Assembly (NCBI GenBank): GCA_027013225.1
Contig: JALUXU010000059.1
Location: 1-37,576, forward strand
Direction of reading: 5' to 3'
DNA: 37,576 nt
DNA from: Acidihalobacter sp.
GTDB lineage: Bacteria; Pseudomonadota; Gammaproteobacteria; DSM-5130; Acidihalobacteraceae
Every line of letters begins with the position of its first letter. The first letter of the stretch is position 1. A program made the position numbers and the translations under genes. Shown piece after piece: positions 1 through 7,620 of the stretch. The notes beneath the pieces were generated by a model that was given only the letters and a program-made list of their open reading frames with translations, did no database searches and was not told the origin of the DNA.

Positions 1-114
1 GGGTTGTGGTCAGATGAGGGGGAGGCGATCCGTGCTGCTAGCGGTGTGCGTCACCAAGGCTGTGTCGACCTACCTCCCCCGAGCCTCAACATAACGCTTT
101 TTGGATATACAAGG

Positions 115-243
115 CTGTTGAAATTCGTTCAGGCGAGCGCGGGAAAAGGAAGATTGATCGAAAAAGCGCAGTTTACAGAGCGTAAACAAGCACAAGAGCC
201 CGATTTTGACGCTCTGAGGCGCCGCATGAGAGCATTTCAACAG
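115..243. repeat. IS-end-like inverted repeat pair (possible MITE or solo IS remnant)
   Basis: A perfect 10-bp inverted repeat, CTGTTGAAAT at 115-124 and ATTTCAACAG at 234-243, encloses 129 bp. A few further bases inside the arms also agree. The interior has no convincing gene and no transposase homology. The arms look like terminal inverted repeats of an insertion sequence or a small non-autonomous derivative, but no clear target-site duplication flanks them. This is an inference from structure only, and the family is not identified. Confidence 0.3.
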
Positions 244-344
244 TCTGTTAAAACCAGGTCGGGAACTTGTCTGAGCTGGCGCACATCAGGCAAACAGCAT
301 GACGCATCAGCGGTTTGGCTTGGCGATCGTGTTTTTTGGAAAGG

Positions 345-420
345 TGGCGCTCCCACGGGGACTCGAACCCCGGTTTTCGCCGTGAGAGGGCGACGTCCTA
401 GACCGCTAGACGATGGGAGC
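345..420 (-). tRNA. tRNA-Glu (anticodon CTC)
   Basis: The minus strand reads as a full 76-nt cloverleaf. The acceptor stem GCTCCCA (414-420) pairs with TGGGAGC (349-355). The anticodon arm is TCGCC/GGCGA around the loop CTCTCAC, giving anticodon CTC for GAG codons. The T arm contains GGTTCGAGTCC, and the 3' CCA is encoded (345-347). The layout is the same as in the common bacterial tRNA-Glu(TTC), with C at the wobble position, so this is the minor isoacceptor. It stands alone and reads away from pcnB. Confidence 0.95.
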
Positions 421-445
421 GGGAACTCTGCATGACTCAGAAGAG

Positions 446-468
446 GCTGGTATTATAACCAGCTTTTT
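446..468 (+). terminator. Possible rho-independent terminator upstream of pcnB
   Basis: On the plus strand the palindrome GCTGGTATTATAACCAGC (6-bp stem, 6-nt loop, 446-463) is followed directly by TTTTT. This is the shape of a small intrinsic terminator and could stop read-through from the left edge into pcnB. The stem is short, and the loop doubles as the minus-strand -10 box of tRNA-Glu, so termination activity is uncertain. Confidence 0.35.
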
Positions 469-479
469 GATTATCTCAA
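452..479 (-). promoter_or_regulatory. Sigma-70-type promoter of the tRNA-Glu gene
   Basis: On the minus strand a -35 box TTGAGA (474-479) is followed, after a 16-bp spacer, by a perfect -10 box TATAAT (452-457). This lies about 32 bp before the tRNA 5' end at 420, as expected for a stable-RNA promoter. The -10 box sits in the loop of a small palindrome (446-463). Confidence 0.65.
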
Positions 480-491
480 TCTATTGTAGTC

Positions 492-537
492 AAAGTGTGT
501 CAACAGTGACTTCTAAAGTGTGCCAACAGTGACTTCT
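492..537. repeat. Tandem duplication of a 23-bp unit at the pcnB start
   Basis: Two adjacent 23-bp units (492-514 and 515-537) are identical except for T500 versus C523. Each begins AAAGTGTG and ends CAGTGACTTCT. The predicted GTG start of pcnB (520) lies inside the second copy, so the first codons of the gene are repeat-derived. Short direct repeats of this sort occur at the ends of IS21-type elements, but no transposase is present here; that link is only a suggestion. Confidence 0.8.
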
Positions 538-1863
538 AATGCCTCATCCTCGCCATCGCCTTTAATAATTCCTCGCGCGGAACATGGCATCTCCAGGGCG
601 CTTATCAGCGAAAACGCATTGAAGGTGTTATATCGTCTTAAGGAAAGCGGTTATGAAGCGTATTTGGTGGGTGGCGGCGTGCGTGATCTCTTGCTGGGTC
701 GTGAACCCAAGGATTTCGACGTGGCCACCAACGCCCGACCGGAGGAGGTTCGTTCATTGTTCCGCAACTGCCGTTTAATTGGCAGGCGATTTCGATTGGC
801 GCATGTACGTTTTGGACGGGAAATCATCGAGGTGGCTACATTTCGAGCGCCTCATGATGTGGCTGATAATGACAAGGCGGCGGCTTTGACTGCGGATGGA
901 CTGATTTTGCGGGACAATGTTTACGGAACACTCGAACAGGATGCTTGGCGTCGGGATTTCACTGTCAATGCCCTGTATTACAATATCCGCGATTTTTCCG
1001 TGCTTGATCATACGGGCGGCTTGGCTGATCTGAAAGCCGGCGTATTACGTTTGATTGGTGATCCTGAACGGCGCTATCGCGAGGATCCTGTTCGCATGTT
1101 GCGGGCAATCAGGTTTGCCGCCAAGTTGGGCTTTAGAATCGAACCGGACACCGAGGCCCCGATTTTCGAACTCGGCAGATGTCTAGGGGAGATTGCTCCC
1201 GCCCGCCTGTTCGATGAGGTACTCAAGCTATTTCAGGGCGGGGTGGCCGTCGAGACGTTCGAAATGTTGCGCCATTATGGTCTGTTTAAGCCGATGTTCC
1301 CGCTGACAGAAGCGGCCTTGGCCAAGGAGACGCAGGGATTTCCCCGCACTTTCATTGCCCGTGCCTTGGCCAATACGGATCGCCGCATCCAAGAAAACAA
1401 ACCCGTTACGCCGGCTTTTCTATTCGCCGCTTTATTATGGGAGCCCGTGAGGCAACGCAAGGCGGATCTGGTGCGTGCGGGAACCGATGAAATACCCGCT
1501 TTACATGCTGCAGCCGGTGAGGTAATCAGTGATCAGCAAAAGCATGTTTCCATCCCAAAGCGTTTCTCAATCCCCATGAGGGAAATATGGACTATGCAGC
1601 CTCGCTTCGTCCAGCGTTTTCCGAAACGCGTCGAGCGTTTTCTGGCGCATCCACGTTTTCGCGCCGCCTACGATTTCATGTGCTTGCGGGCCGAAGTCGG
1701 CGAGGTCGATGAAAAGCTGGCTGAATGGTGGACTCGTATCCAGGAAACGGACGATGCCGGACGTCAGCAAATGATGCGCCGAGCGAATGCTGGATCGGGC
1801 GCCCGAAAACGCCGCCGTCGCCCGCGAAAGCGCAAATCCCCTGTCAATAAAGGTACGACATGA
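520..1863 (+). CDS. pcnB: Poly(A) polymerase I (PcnB)
   Basis: Adds 3' poly(A) tails to RNA, which marks transcripts for degradation. The 447-residue protein has the nucleotidyltransferase fold of the CCA-adding/poly(A) polymerase family. It shows LVGGGVRDLLLG (49-60), the metal-binding pair DFD (65-67), the RRDFTVNALYY motif (144-154) and the RNA-binding head ERRYREDPVRMLRAIRF (183-199). The C-terminus is strongly basic (RKRRRRPRKRK), as in PcnB rather than tRNA CCA transferases. The length is close to the usual 450-465. It overlaps folK by four bases (ATGA). The start is doubtful: GTG 520 and GTG 529 both lie in a tandem repeat and neither has a Shine-Dalgarno sequence. Family similarity begins only around residue 15 (LIIPRAEH). 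Confidence 0.95.
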   Translation: MPTVTSNASSSPSPLIIPRAEHGISRALISENALKVLYRLKESGYEAYLVGGGVRDLLLGREPKDFDVATNARPEEVRSLFRNCRLIGRRFRLAHVRFGREIIEVATFRAPHDVADNDKAAALTADGLILRDNVYGTLEQDAWRRDFTVNALYYNIRDFSVLDHTGGLADLKAGVLRLIGDPERRYREDPVRMLRAIRFAAKLGFRIEPDTEAPIFELGRCLGEIAPARLFDEVLKLFQGGVAVETFEMLRHYGLFKPMFPLTEAALAKETQGFPRTFIARALANTDRRIQENKPVTPAFLFAALLWEPVRQRKADLVRAGTDEIPALHAAAGEVISDQQKHVSIPKRFSIPMREIWTMQPRFVQRFPKRVERFLAHPRFRAAYDFMCLRAEVGEVDEKLAEWWTRIQETDDAGRQQMMRRANAGSGARKRRRRPRKRKSPVNKGTT

Positions 1864-2363
1864 TAAACAATGGCCTGCCGGTGAGAACCTATATCGGCCT
1901 CGGCAGCAATCTGGATCAGCCTGTTCAACAAGTAATGAATGCGCTTGAAAAACTGGCTAAATTGCCTATGACGCGGCTTCTCGCTCAATCATCCATGTAT
2001 CGCAACCCCCCCATGGGACCCGTGCCTCAGCCTGATTTCGTCAATGCGATTGCAGCGCTGGAGACTTGTTTGAGTCCGAATGATTTGCTTGCCGAACTTC
2101 AGCATATTGAATATTCACAAGGACGAGTGCGCCATGAACGTTGGGGGCCGAGAACCATTGATCTCGATTTGTTGCTGTATGCTGAGTGTATTGTCGATGA
2201 ACCGCATTTGCGGATTCCCCACCCGGCTATGCATGAGAGATCCTTCGTGCTGTATCCTCTCGCCGAAATCGCCGCCGACCTGGTCATTCCTGGCAAGGGG
2301 CCACTGGCCCGCTACCTGGCTGAATGTTCCTCGAATAATCTCGTGAAACTCCATTCGGGCTAG
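1860..2363 (+). CDS. folK: 2-amino-4-hydroxy-6-hydroxymethyldihydropteridine pyrophosphokinase (HPPK)
   Basis: Transfers pyrophosphate from ATP to 6-hydroxymethyl-7,8-dihydropterin in folate synthesis, in the cytoplasm. The 167-residue protein opens with YIGLGSNL (11-18). It carries the family signature RWGPRTIDLDLLLY (94-107), whose Asp101 and Asp103 bind magnesium, followed by IPHPAMHERSFVLYPL. Length and motif order are typical for a stand-alone HPPK. The ATG overlaps the pcnB stop (ATGA), so the two genes are translationally coupled, an arrangement common in gammaproteobacteria. Confidence 0.96.
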   Translation: MINNGLPVRTYIGLGSNLDQPVQQVMNALEKLAKLPMTRLLAQSSMYRNPPMGPVPQPDFVNAIAALETCLSPNDLLAELQHIEYSQGRVRHERWGPRTIDLDLLLYAECIVDEPHLRIPHPAMHERSFVLYPLAEIAADLVIPGKGPLARYLAECSSNNLVKLHSG

Positions 2364-2509
2364 AATCAAGCAATTTTCAGGATTCTCTTGCTATGGAATA
2401 ACAGCGACATCGTCAACCGTCAGCCTGAACGCCAAGTACCCGTCGGCTAAATCAATGCGAGGCAAGAGAGGTGTCGATTTTTATGTTTTTATAGGTCTAA
2501 TCAAGATTG

Positions 2510-3322
2510 ATGAGTACAAGCGATAAAAAAGAACGAGTTACTGTAGCGACTCTTCAGCGCATGCGCGGAGCGCAGGAAAAAATCGTGATGCTGACCGCCT
2601 ATGATGCGGCTTTTTCTCGCCTTGCGGACGAGGCGGGTGTCGATGTGATTTTGGTCGGTGACTCTTTGGGTATGGTCGTTCAGGGGCGCGAAAACACAGT
2701 GGGAGTGACTGTGGATGACATGGTTTATCACACTCGCCTTGCGCGGCGCGGACGCCGCCACGCTTTGCTGCTGGCGGACATGCCTTTTTTGAGTTGTGCC
2801 GATTCTTCCACTGCATTGCGTCATGCTGGCCGCCTGATGCAGGAAGGCGGCGCGGACATGGTCAAGCTCGAGGGTGGGGCAGAGCAGGTTGAGGTGGTTA
2901 GGCGTTTGAGTGTCAATGGGGTGCCAGTGTGTGCTCATCTCGGCCTGCGTCCTCAATTTGTTCATAAATTAGGAGGTTACCGTGTTCAGGGGAGAGATGA
3001 GCAAGGCGCCAAGATCCTGCGCGAGGATGCGCGCGCATTGGAAGAGGCCGGCGCCGAAGCCTTGTTGCTTGAATGCGTTCCTGCCACTTTGGCGGCACAA
3101 ATCACGGGGTTTGCGCGTATTCCGGTAATCGGTATTGGAGCGGGTGCGGACTGCGATGGCCAGGTGCTGGTCTTGCATGATGTTCTCGGCATCACCCCCG
3201 GACGGCTGCCGCGGTTCGCGCGCAATTTCATGCCGGGACACGACAGTATCCAGGCCACCTTGCGCGCCTATGTGAAGGCCGTGCGCGAAGGCCGTTTCCC
3301 CTCGCAAGAGGAGGCTTTTTGA
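2510..3322 (+). CDS. panB: 3-methyl-2-oxobutanoate hydroxymethyltransferase (ketopantoate synthase)
   Basis: First committed step of pantothenate (vitamin B5, coenzyme A precursor) synthesis: transfers a one-carbon unit from methylene-tetrahydrofolate to 2-oxoisovalerate. The 270 residues form a TIM barrel with LTAYDA (28-33), VGDSLGMVVQG (49-59), KLEGG (119-123) and the catalytic-glutamate motif LLLECVP (186-192). The end GRFPSQEEAF resembles the usual FP..EHSF tail. The ATG at 2510 is preferred over the in-frame TTG at 2507, which would only add one residue. It lies 146 bp after folK, so it may have its own promoter, and it directly abuts panC. Confidence 0.96.
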   Translation: MSTSDKKERVTVATLQRMRGAQEKIVMLTAYDAAFSRLADEAGVDVILVGDSLGMVVQGRENTVGVTVDDMVYHTRLARRGRRHALLLADMPFLSCADSSTALRHAGRLMQEGGADMVKLEGGAEQVEVVRRLSVNGVPVCAHLGLRPQFVHKLGGYRVQGRDEQGAKILREDARALEEAGAEALLLECVPATLAAQITGFARIPVIGIGAGADCDGQVLVLHDVLGITPGRLPRFARNFMPGHDSIQATLRAYVKAVREGRFPSQEEAF

Positions 3323-4183
3323 GTGCGTGAAACCCAGCGAGATTTCGAGTTGCGAACCATAATCCGAGGTTGGCGCAGCCAGGGCGAGCGCATCGTTTTG
3401 GTGCCGACGATGGGGAATTTGCATCAAGGTCATCTGGCCCTTGTCGATGAAGCAAAGCGACGGGCTGACCGTGTGGTGGTCAGCATTTATGTGAATCCCT
3501 TGCAATTTGATCGTCAGGACGACCTGGCAAACTACCCGCGGACTCTGGATGCCGATAGGCGCGCGCTCGAAAGCCGAGGTGTGCATCTTCTGTTTTTACC
3601 CAATACTGAATTGCTGTATCCATTTGGCCTGGAGCAATCCACGCGGGTAGAGGTGCCGGAACTTGGCGAGATGCTGGAAGGCGCTGCACGGCCAGGGCAC
3701 TTCATGGGCGTCGCCACCGTGGTTAGCAAACTGTTCAATCTGGTTCAACCCGATGATGCGGTTTTCGGCGAGAAGGATTATCAACAGCTGATCCTGATCC
3801 AGAGACTGGTAGCGGACTTGCACTTGCCAGTTCGTATTCATGGTGTTCCAGTAGTACGTGAGGCGGATGGTCTGGCCTGTAGCTCCAGAAACAGCCGCCT
3901 TGGCGTTGCCGAGCGTGCACGCGCGCCGGTCTTGTACAAGGTGTTGCTGAAAGCGGCCAGATTGCTGGAGGAAACCGCGCCGCCGGCTGCTGTGGAAGCA
4001 GCGGCCAGTGAACGTCTCGAGCGTCAGGGATTTCGCGTAGAATACGTGACGGTGCGACGGGCGGCCGATTTGGCGGCGGCAGATGAACAAGATGAAGATC
4101 TGGTCATATTGGCGGCCGCATGGCTGGGTGCTGTCCGGTTGATCGATTGCCTGCGCCTTCAGCGTTTTCCGAAATCGATCTGA
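3323..4183 (+). CDS. panC: Pantothenate synthetase (pantoate--beta-alanine ligase)
   Basis: Joins pantoate and beta-alanine with ATP to give pantothenate. The 286-residue protein has the nucleotidyltransferase motif PTMGNLHQGHL (28-38, HxGH type), VSIYVNPLQF, GHFMGVATVVSKLFN, GEKDYQQL and the KMSKS-like segment SSRNSRL. The start is GTG directly after the panB stop, with AGAGGAGG about ten bases upstream, so panB and panC are coupled. The last 25 bp overlap the 3' end of tamB on the opposite strand, leaving no room for a separate terminator between these convergent operons. Confidence 0.96.
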   Translation: MRETQRDFELRTIIRGWRSQGERIVLVPTMGNLHQGHLALVDEAKRRADRVVVSIYVNPLQFDRQDDLANYPRTLDADRRALESRGVHLLFLPNTELLYPFGLEQSTRVEVPELGEMLEGAARPGHFMGVATVVSKLFNLVQPDDAVFGEKDYQQLILIQRLVADLHLPVRIHGVPVVREADGLACSSRNSRLGVAERARAPVLYKVLLKAARLLEETAPPAAVEAAASERLERQGFRVEYVTVRRAADLAAADEQDEDLVILAAAWLGAVRLIDCLRLQRFPKSI

Positions 4184-7100
4184 TAAAGAAAACTCAGGGC
4201 TTGTGAAGCGCCGGACTGAACCTCGATGCTCAAATGTCTGCTCAGTTCATAACTCAGCGAGAGCGTGTTCGAAGGCTGAAACAATCCTGTGATGAGCTTG
4301 ACGTATAGCTTCGGAGTTAAGTACGCGCCCAACACCAGCGCGCTTTGTTGCAAAGTATCTCCGCCTTGTACGCCGATTTCATTCAATCCGGTCTTTTTCT
4401 TGACCTCATTTAGTATGCCGCCATTGCCACCGCCACCCATTTTCAGGCTGTAGATTGCTTTCAGCAGCAGCGCGGTGTCATTTTTCGATGCGCCATTGAG
4501 GCCGTGGCCGGTCAGCAGATAGGAAAGGGCATCCGCCTGAGACAAAGGCGGATCCGAGCTGATTTCGGCATGTGGTGTTTGCAGGGTGCCGGTAAGACTC
4601 AGTTTTGCGGTGACTGAGCCCGCCTGGCGTTCAGCGACGAAATCCAGCCCGGGCGTGTTCACTGGGCCGGCGAAGTTGAGCACGCCGCGGCTCAAGGTGA
4701 GATCGAGTCCGTAAGCGGCATAGGTGCCGTTGACGATATTGACGCTGCCATAGGCGCTGGGGAATCGATTTCCCTGTTGCCGCACCTGCAGCTCGCCCCG
4801 CAGGTCGGCTTTGAGGCCCATGGCGTCGATATGCACCTGATGACCGAGAATGACTGTCATCACAACATCGATCAGAGGACCGCTGGGGGCATTGGGTTCT
4901 TGTTCACCGACGATGATGGCGTCGGAGGAAACGCCGACGGTGTGCGGCGGCAGGCGCTGAACGCGAATCTCGGCCTGAGGGATGGTCACCTCCCCGCGCA
5001 CCTTGATCAATTTGGAATCGGCGCTGATGGTTAGATTCGGATTGATTTCGGCCTCGACTTCGGGCAGGTCGATGGCGAGAAAATCCTGTCCGGTCACTTT
5101 GGCCTCGAGCTTCGGTTTTGCGAACAATTGCGATACATTTCCACTGATTTGCAGGCGGCCTTTTCCGGAATCCGCGCTGGCTTCGATCAGGAGTCTGTCC
5201 TGGCCGCGCGGCAGATTGAGCAGGAGATTTAAATCCCGGATGTGGGTGCCGGTAGCCAGTACGGTCGCCGTCCCATGGCTCAGGGTCGCCTTGCCGTAGA
5301 TTTGCGGTTTTTGCAGGCTGCCGGTGACTATGAAGTCGGCACCAGCCGCGCCGCCAAGGCCGTGCAGTTGCGGCACAAACGCCTGAAGCGCCGACAAAGC
5401 CGGTACATTGGCCTGTAGCCCACCCGCTAAAGGCCGCATGCCCGCCTTGTCGGGAACGCCGATAGCGAGCCGGGCATTCAGGCTGGCATGTTGTCCGTGT
5501 AATTGCATGCTGGCCTGGACGTTGACCGCGCCACTCTGCAGATGTGCCTGAAACACAGGGATGGCGAAGGCAACAACTTTTTGATCCAGACCCAATCGTC
5601 CTTGACTCACTCGGACTTGCATCTGGCCGTTCAAGGAAGTCATCGGTCCGCTCAACCGAGCTTGACCATTGACCTCGCCGGTAAGCTTCATGCCCGCCGG
5701 GAGCCATGGGCCGAGAAGGGTGAGCGGTAAAGAGCGTATGTCTGCCCGTGCGGCGAGACGGAGTGGGGTGCGCTTCATTTGCAGACATATACTGGCTCCA
5801 GCGCGTTTTGTTGGGTGGAGGCAGGTTTGGCCGATTTCCATGGCGTGAGGGCTGAGGCTGAGTGTCGCGGCCTGGGTGAGCTGCCAGCCCGCGCCCGTGT
5901 TTGGCCTCAGCGTTAGTTGTGTCAATCGCCCCTGCCAGTTTTTTCTGGTGTGATCAAAAACACCCTGAACCGCCATAGTCAATCCGCCTTGTCCGGCGGC
6001 GACCTGCAGCCTAAGCCGTTGGCGCTGCAAATCGCCGCTAAGCTGGGCTTGAACCCGTCGCAGATCAAGGCTGCCACGTTGCAAGTCGAGGAGCACGAGG
6101 TCTGCCTGCAGCGTATCGCCGCCGAGCGGACGAATGGTCAGCGTGGCGTCCCCTATGCGGATGTTTTGCCACCCCAATGCCTGAGCCTTGAAATCGGCCT
6201 CGATCCGCGGCTTGAGCCATTCACCCGAAAGCTTGCCCGCGCCATGCAGTCCGCCATGTAAGCTGGGAAGGAGCGTGGACAAATGGGGAAAGTCGGCGGA
6301 CAGTTGGAGTTTCCCGTTCCGATGGCCGACCGTGCCTTTGGCCGAAAGCCGGCCGTCACCCGCATGGATGTCGGCTTTGACAAGATGCAGGATTTCATTG
6401 CGCCAGCGGGCGTTCAGTTGTGCCGTTAAGGGCGCGCCGTGCAGCGTACCTTTAAGAACGTCGAGTTTAAGCAGAGCGTCTTGCAAGGTGCCAGAGGTAA
6501 TAAATAAGAAGCCGATATTCCCACGCATGTCGGCCCATTGCTTTCCAGGATCGAGATTTTTTCCGCTCAGTTGCAGTTTCCAGTGAAGTTTGGGGCGCAT
6601 TCCGATCTGGCCGATACCCTGAATGCGCCCTCCCAAGGTATTTACTTGCAAATCAGCGATATCAAAATTTTCTCTATGGCCCGTGCCTTTGAAAGTCACG
6701 CCCGCAGCCGGGAGGCGGGTGCTGGCGGCCAGATCGGCGCGAAGACTCAGGCTATAGGATGCAAGCGTTCCCTGCATGTGCAGGCGGCCATCTGGGCTGG
6801 ATGCGGTGACCGCACCCTCCAGGGGCCAACGAGCGCGCTGCCACTGCAGCATGAGATCGACACTTTGTTGTTGCGGTGATAGATCGCCGCTGAGAATCAC
6901 CGGGAATGGTGCGGTGATAGTCTGGTTCAGCCGCAGCCGCTTGATGTCACCGCTTATTTTTCCTTGACCGGTGATGCGCGTGATGCGCGCACCATCGCTT
7001 AATGAAATATGCCACTCGATCTCGACCGCATTCGTGTAGGGCGGATGCAGCAAGGCGCTTCCGCTTGCCAGCAGTGAACCTTGGGGCGCTAGGATGCGAA

Positions 7101-7620
7101 AGCTCGAGAGGTGGAGCGTGCTGTCGTGAAGTTGGGCCTGAATCGTAATCGAGTCTATTTTGAAGTGTTGCCGACCTTTTTCTACGGTGATATCGTTCAG
7201 GACAAGGGCTTTCAAATCGACGCTGATCGGAAAGCTGATATGCAGCGGTGGGCCGGCTTTCTTCGACTTATCAGGGGGTGGCGGATGTTCAGGCAAAAAA
7301 ACCCTTATATGGGATGCGCTGAGGCGTTCGATTTTCAGCTGGCCGTGAAATAGAGCGAGAGGTTTCCAGCGTAGTTCGGCGCGTTGTAACTGGAGGCGGG
7401 CGGTGGGGCTTTGCCAGTCGATTCCATAGAGATCGAGTCCGTCGAGCAGGCTGCCATGCAAGCGCTGGTAATTGATGGGCATATGTCCATAGCGGATCAA
7501 AGTGTCGAGCAGCAGGCGGGTGCCGGGCGTGGTGCCTGCGAGCCCATAGATCAGGGCGCTGAGGGTAATTAAAAAACCCAATAGAACAAAGAGGATTGGC
7601 AATGTCCATCGCCTCATCAT
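4159..7620 (-). CDS. tamB: Translocation and assembly module subunit TamB
   Basis: Inner-membrane-anchored periplasmic protein that works with TamA. The TAM has been linked to outer-membrane protein insertion and, through the lipid-groove fold of this family, to phospholipid transport to the outer membrane. The 1153 residues start with one membrane anchor (about 6-28, ILFVLLGFLITLSALIYGL). Long beta-rich repeats typical of the AsmA/TamB class follow, then a C-terminal DUF490 domain (about 790-1153) with QADALSYLLTGHGL and a terminal YQIDFGKR that resembles a TamA-engaging end. It is slightly shorter than the E. coli protein (about 1260). Its ATG overlaps the tamA stop (ATGA), so the pair is coupled. 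Two adjacent ATGs are present; the upstream one is used here. Confidence 0.93.
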   Translation of the reverse strand: MMRRWTLPILFVLLGFLITLSALIYGLAGTTPGTRLLLDTLIRYGHMPINYQRLHGSLLDGLDLYGIDWQSPTARLQLQRAELRWKPLALFHGQLKIERLSASHIRVFLPEHPPPPDKSKKAGPPLHISFPISVDLKALVLNDITVEKGRQHFKIDSITIQAQLHDSTLHLSSFRILAPQGSLLASGSALLHPPYTNAVEIEWHISLSDGARITRITGQGKISGDIKRLRLNQTITAPFPVILSGDLSPQQQSVDLMLQWQRARWPLEGAVTASSPDGRLHMQGTLASYSLSLRADLAASTRLPAAGVTFKGTGHRENFDIADLQVNTLGGRIQGIGQIGMRPKLHWKLQLSGKNLDPGKQWADMRGNIGFLFITSGTLQDALLKLDVLKGTLHGAPLTAQLNARWRNEILHLVKADIHAGDGRLSAKGTVGHRNGKLQLSADFPHLSTLLPSLHGGLHGAGKLSGEWLKPRIEADFKAQALGWQNIRIGDATLTIRPLGGDTLQADLVLLDLQRGSLDLRRVQAQLSGDLQRQRLRLQVAAGQGGLTMAVQGVFDHTRKNWQGRLTQLTLRPNTGAGWQLTQAATLSLSPHAMEIGQTCLHPTKRAGASICLQMKRTPLRLAARADIRSLPLTLLGPWLPAGMKLTGEVNGQARLSGPMTSLNGQMQVRVSQGRLGLDQKVVAFAIPVFQAHLQSGAVNVQASMQLHGQHASLNARLAIGVPDKAGMRPLAGGLQANVPALSALQAFVPQLHGLGGAAGADFIVTGSLQKPQIYGKATLSHGTATVLATGTHIRDLNLLLNLPRGQDRLLIEASADSGKGRLQISGNVSQLFAKPKLEAKVTGQDFLAIDLPEVEAEINPNLTISADSKLIKVRGEVTIPQAEIRVQRLPPHTVGVSSDAIIVGEQEPNAPSGPLIDVVMTVILGHQVHIDAMGLKADLRGELQVRQQGNRFPSAYGSVNIVNGTYAAYGLDLTLSRGVLNFAGPVNTPGLDFVAERQAGSVTAKLSLTGTLQTPHAEISSDPPLSQADALSYLLTGHGLNGASKNDTALLLKAIYSLKMGGGGNGGILNEVKKKTGLNEIGVQGGDTLQQSALVLGAYLTPKLYVKLITGLFQPSNTLSLSYELSRHLSIEVQSGASQALSFLYQIDFGKR

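Noticed and set aside
4-435. Open frame of 143 codons on the plus strand
   Set aside because: It starts at a TTG, crosses the tRNA-Glu gene in antisense and has no domain-like sequence.
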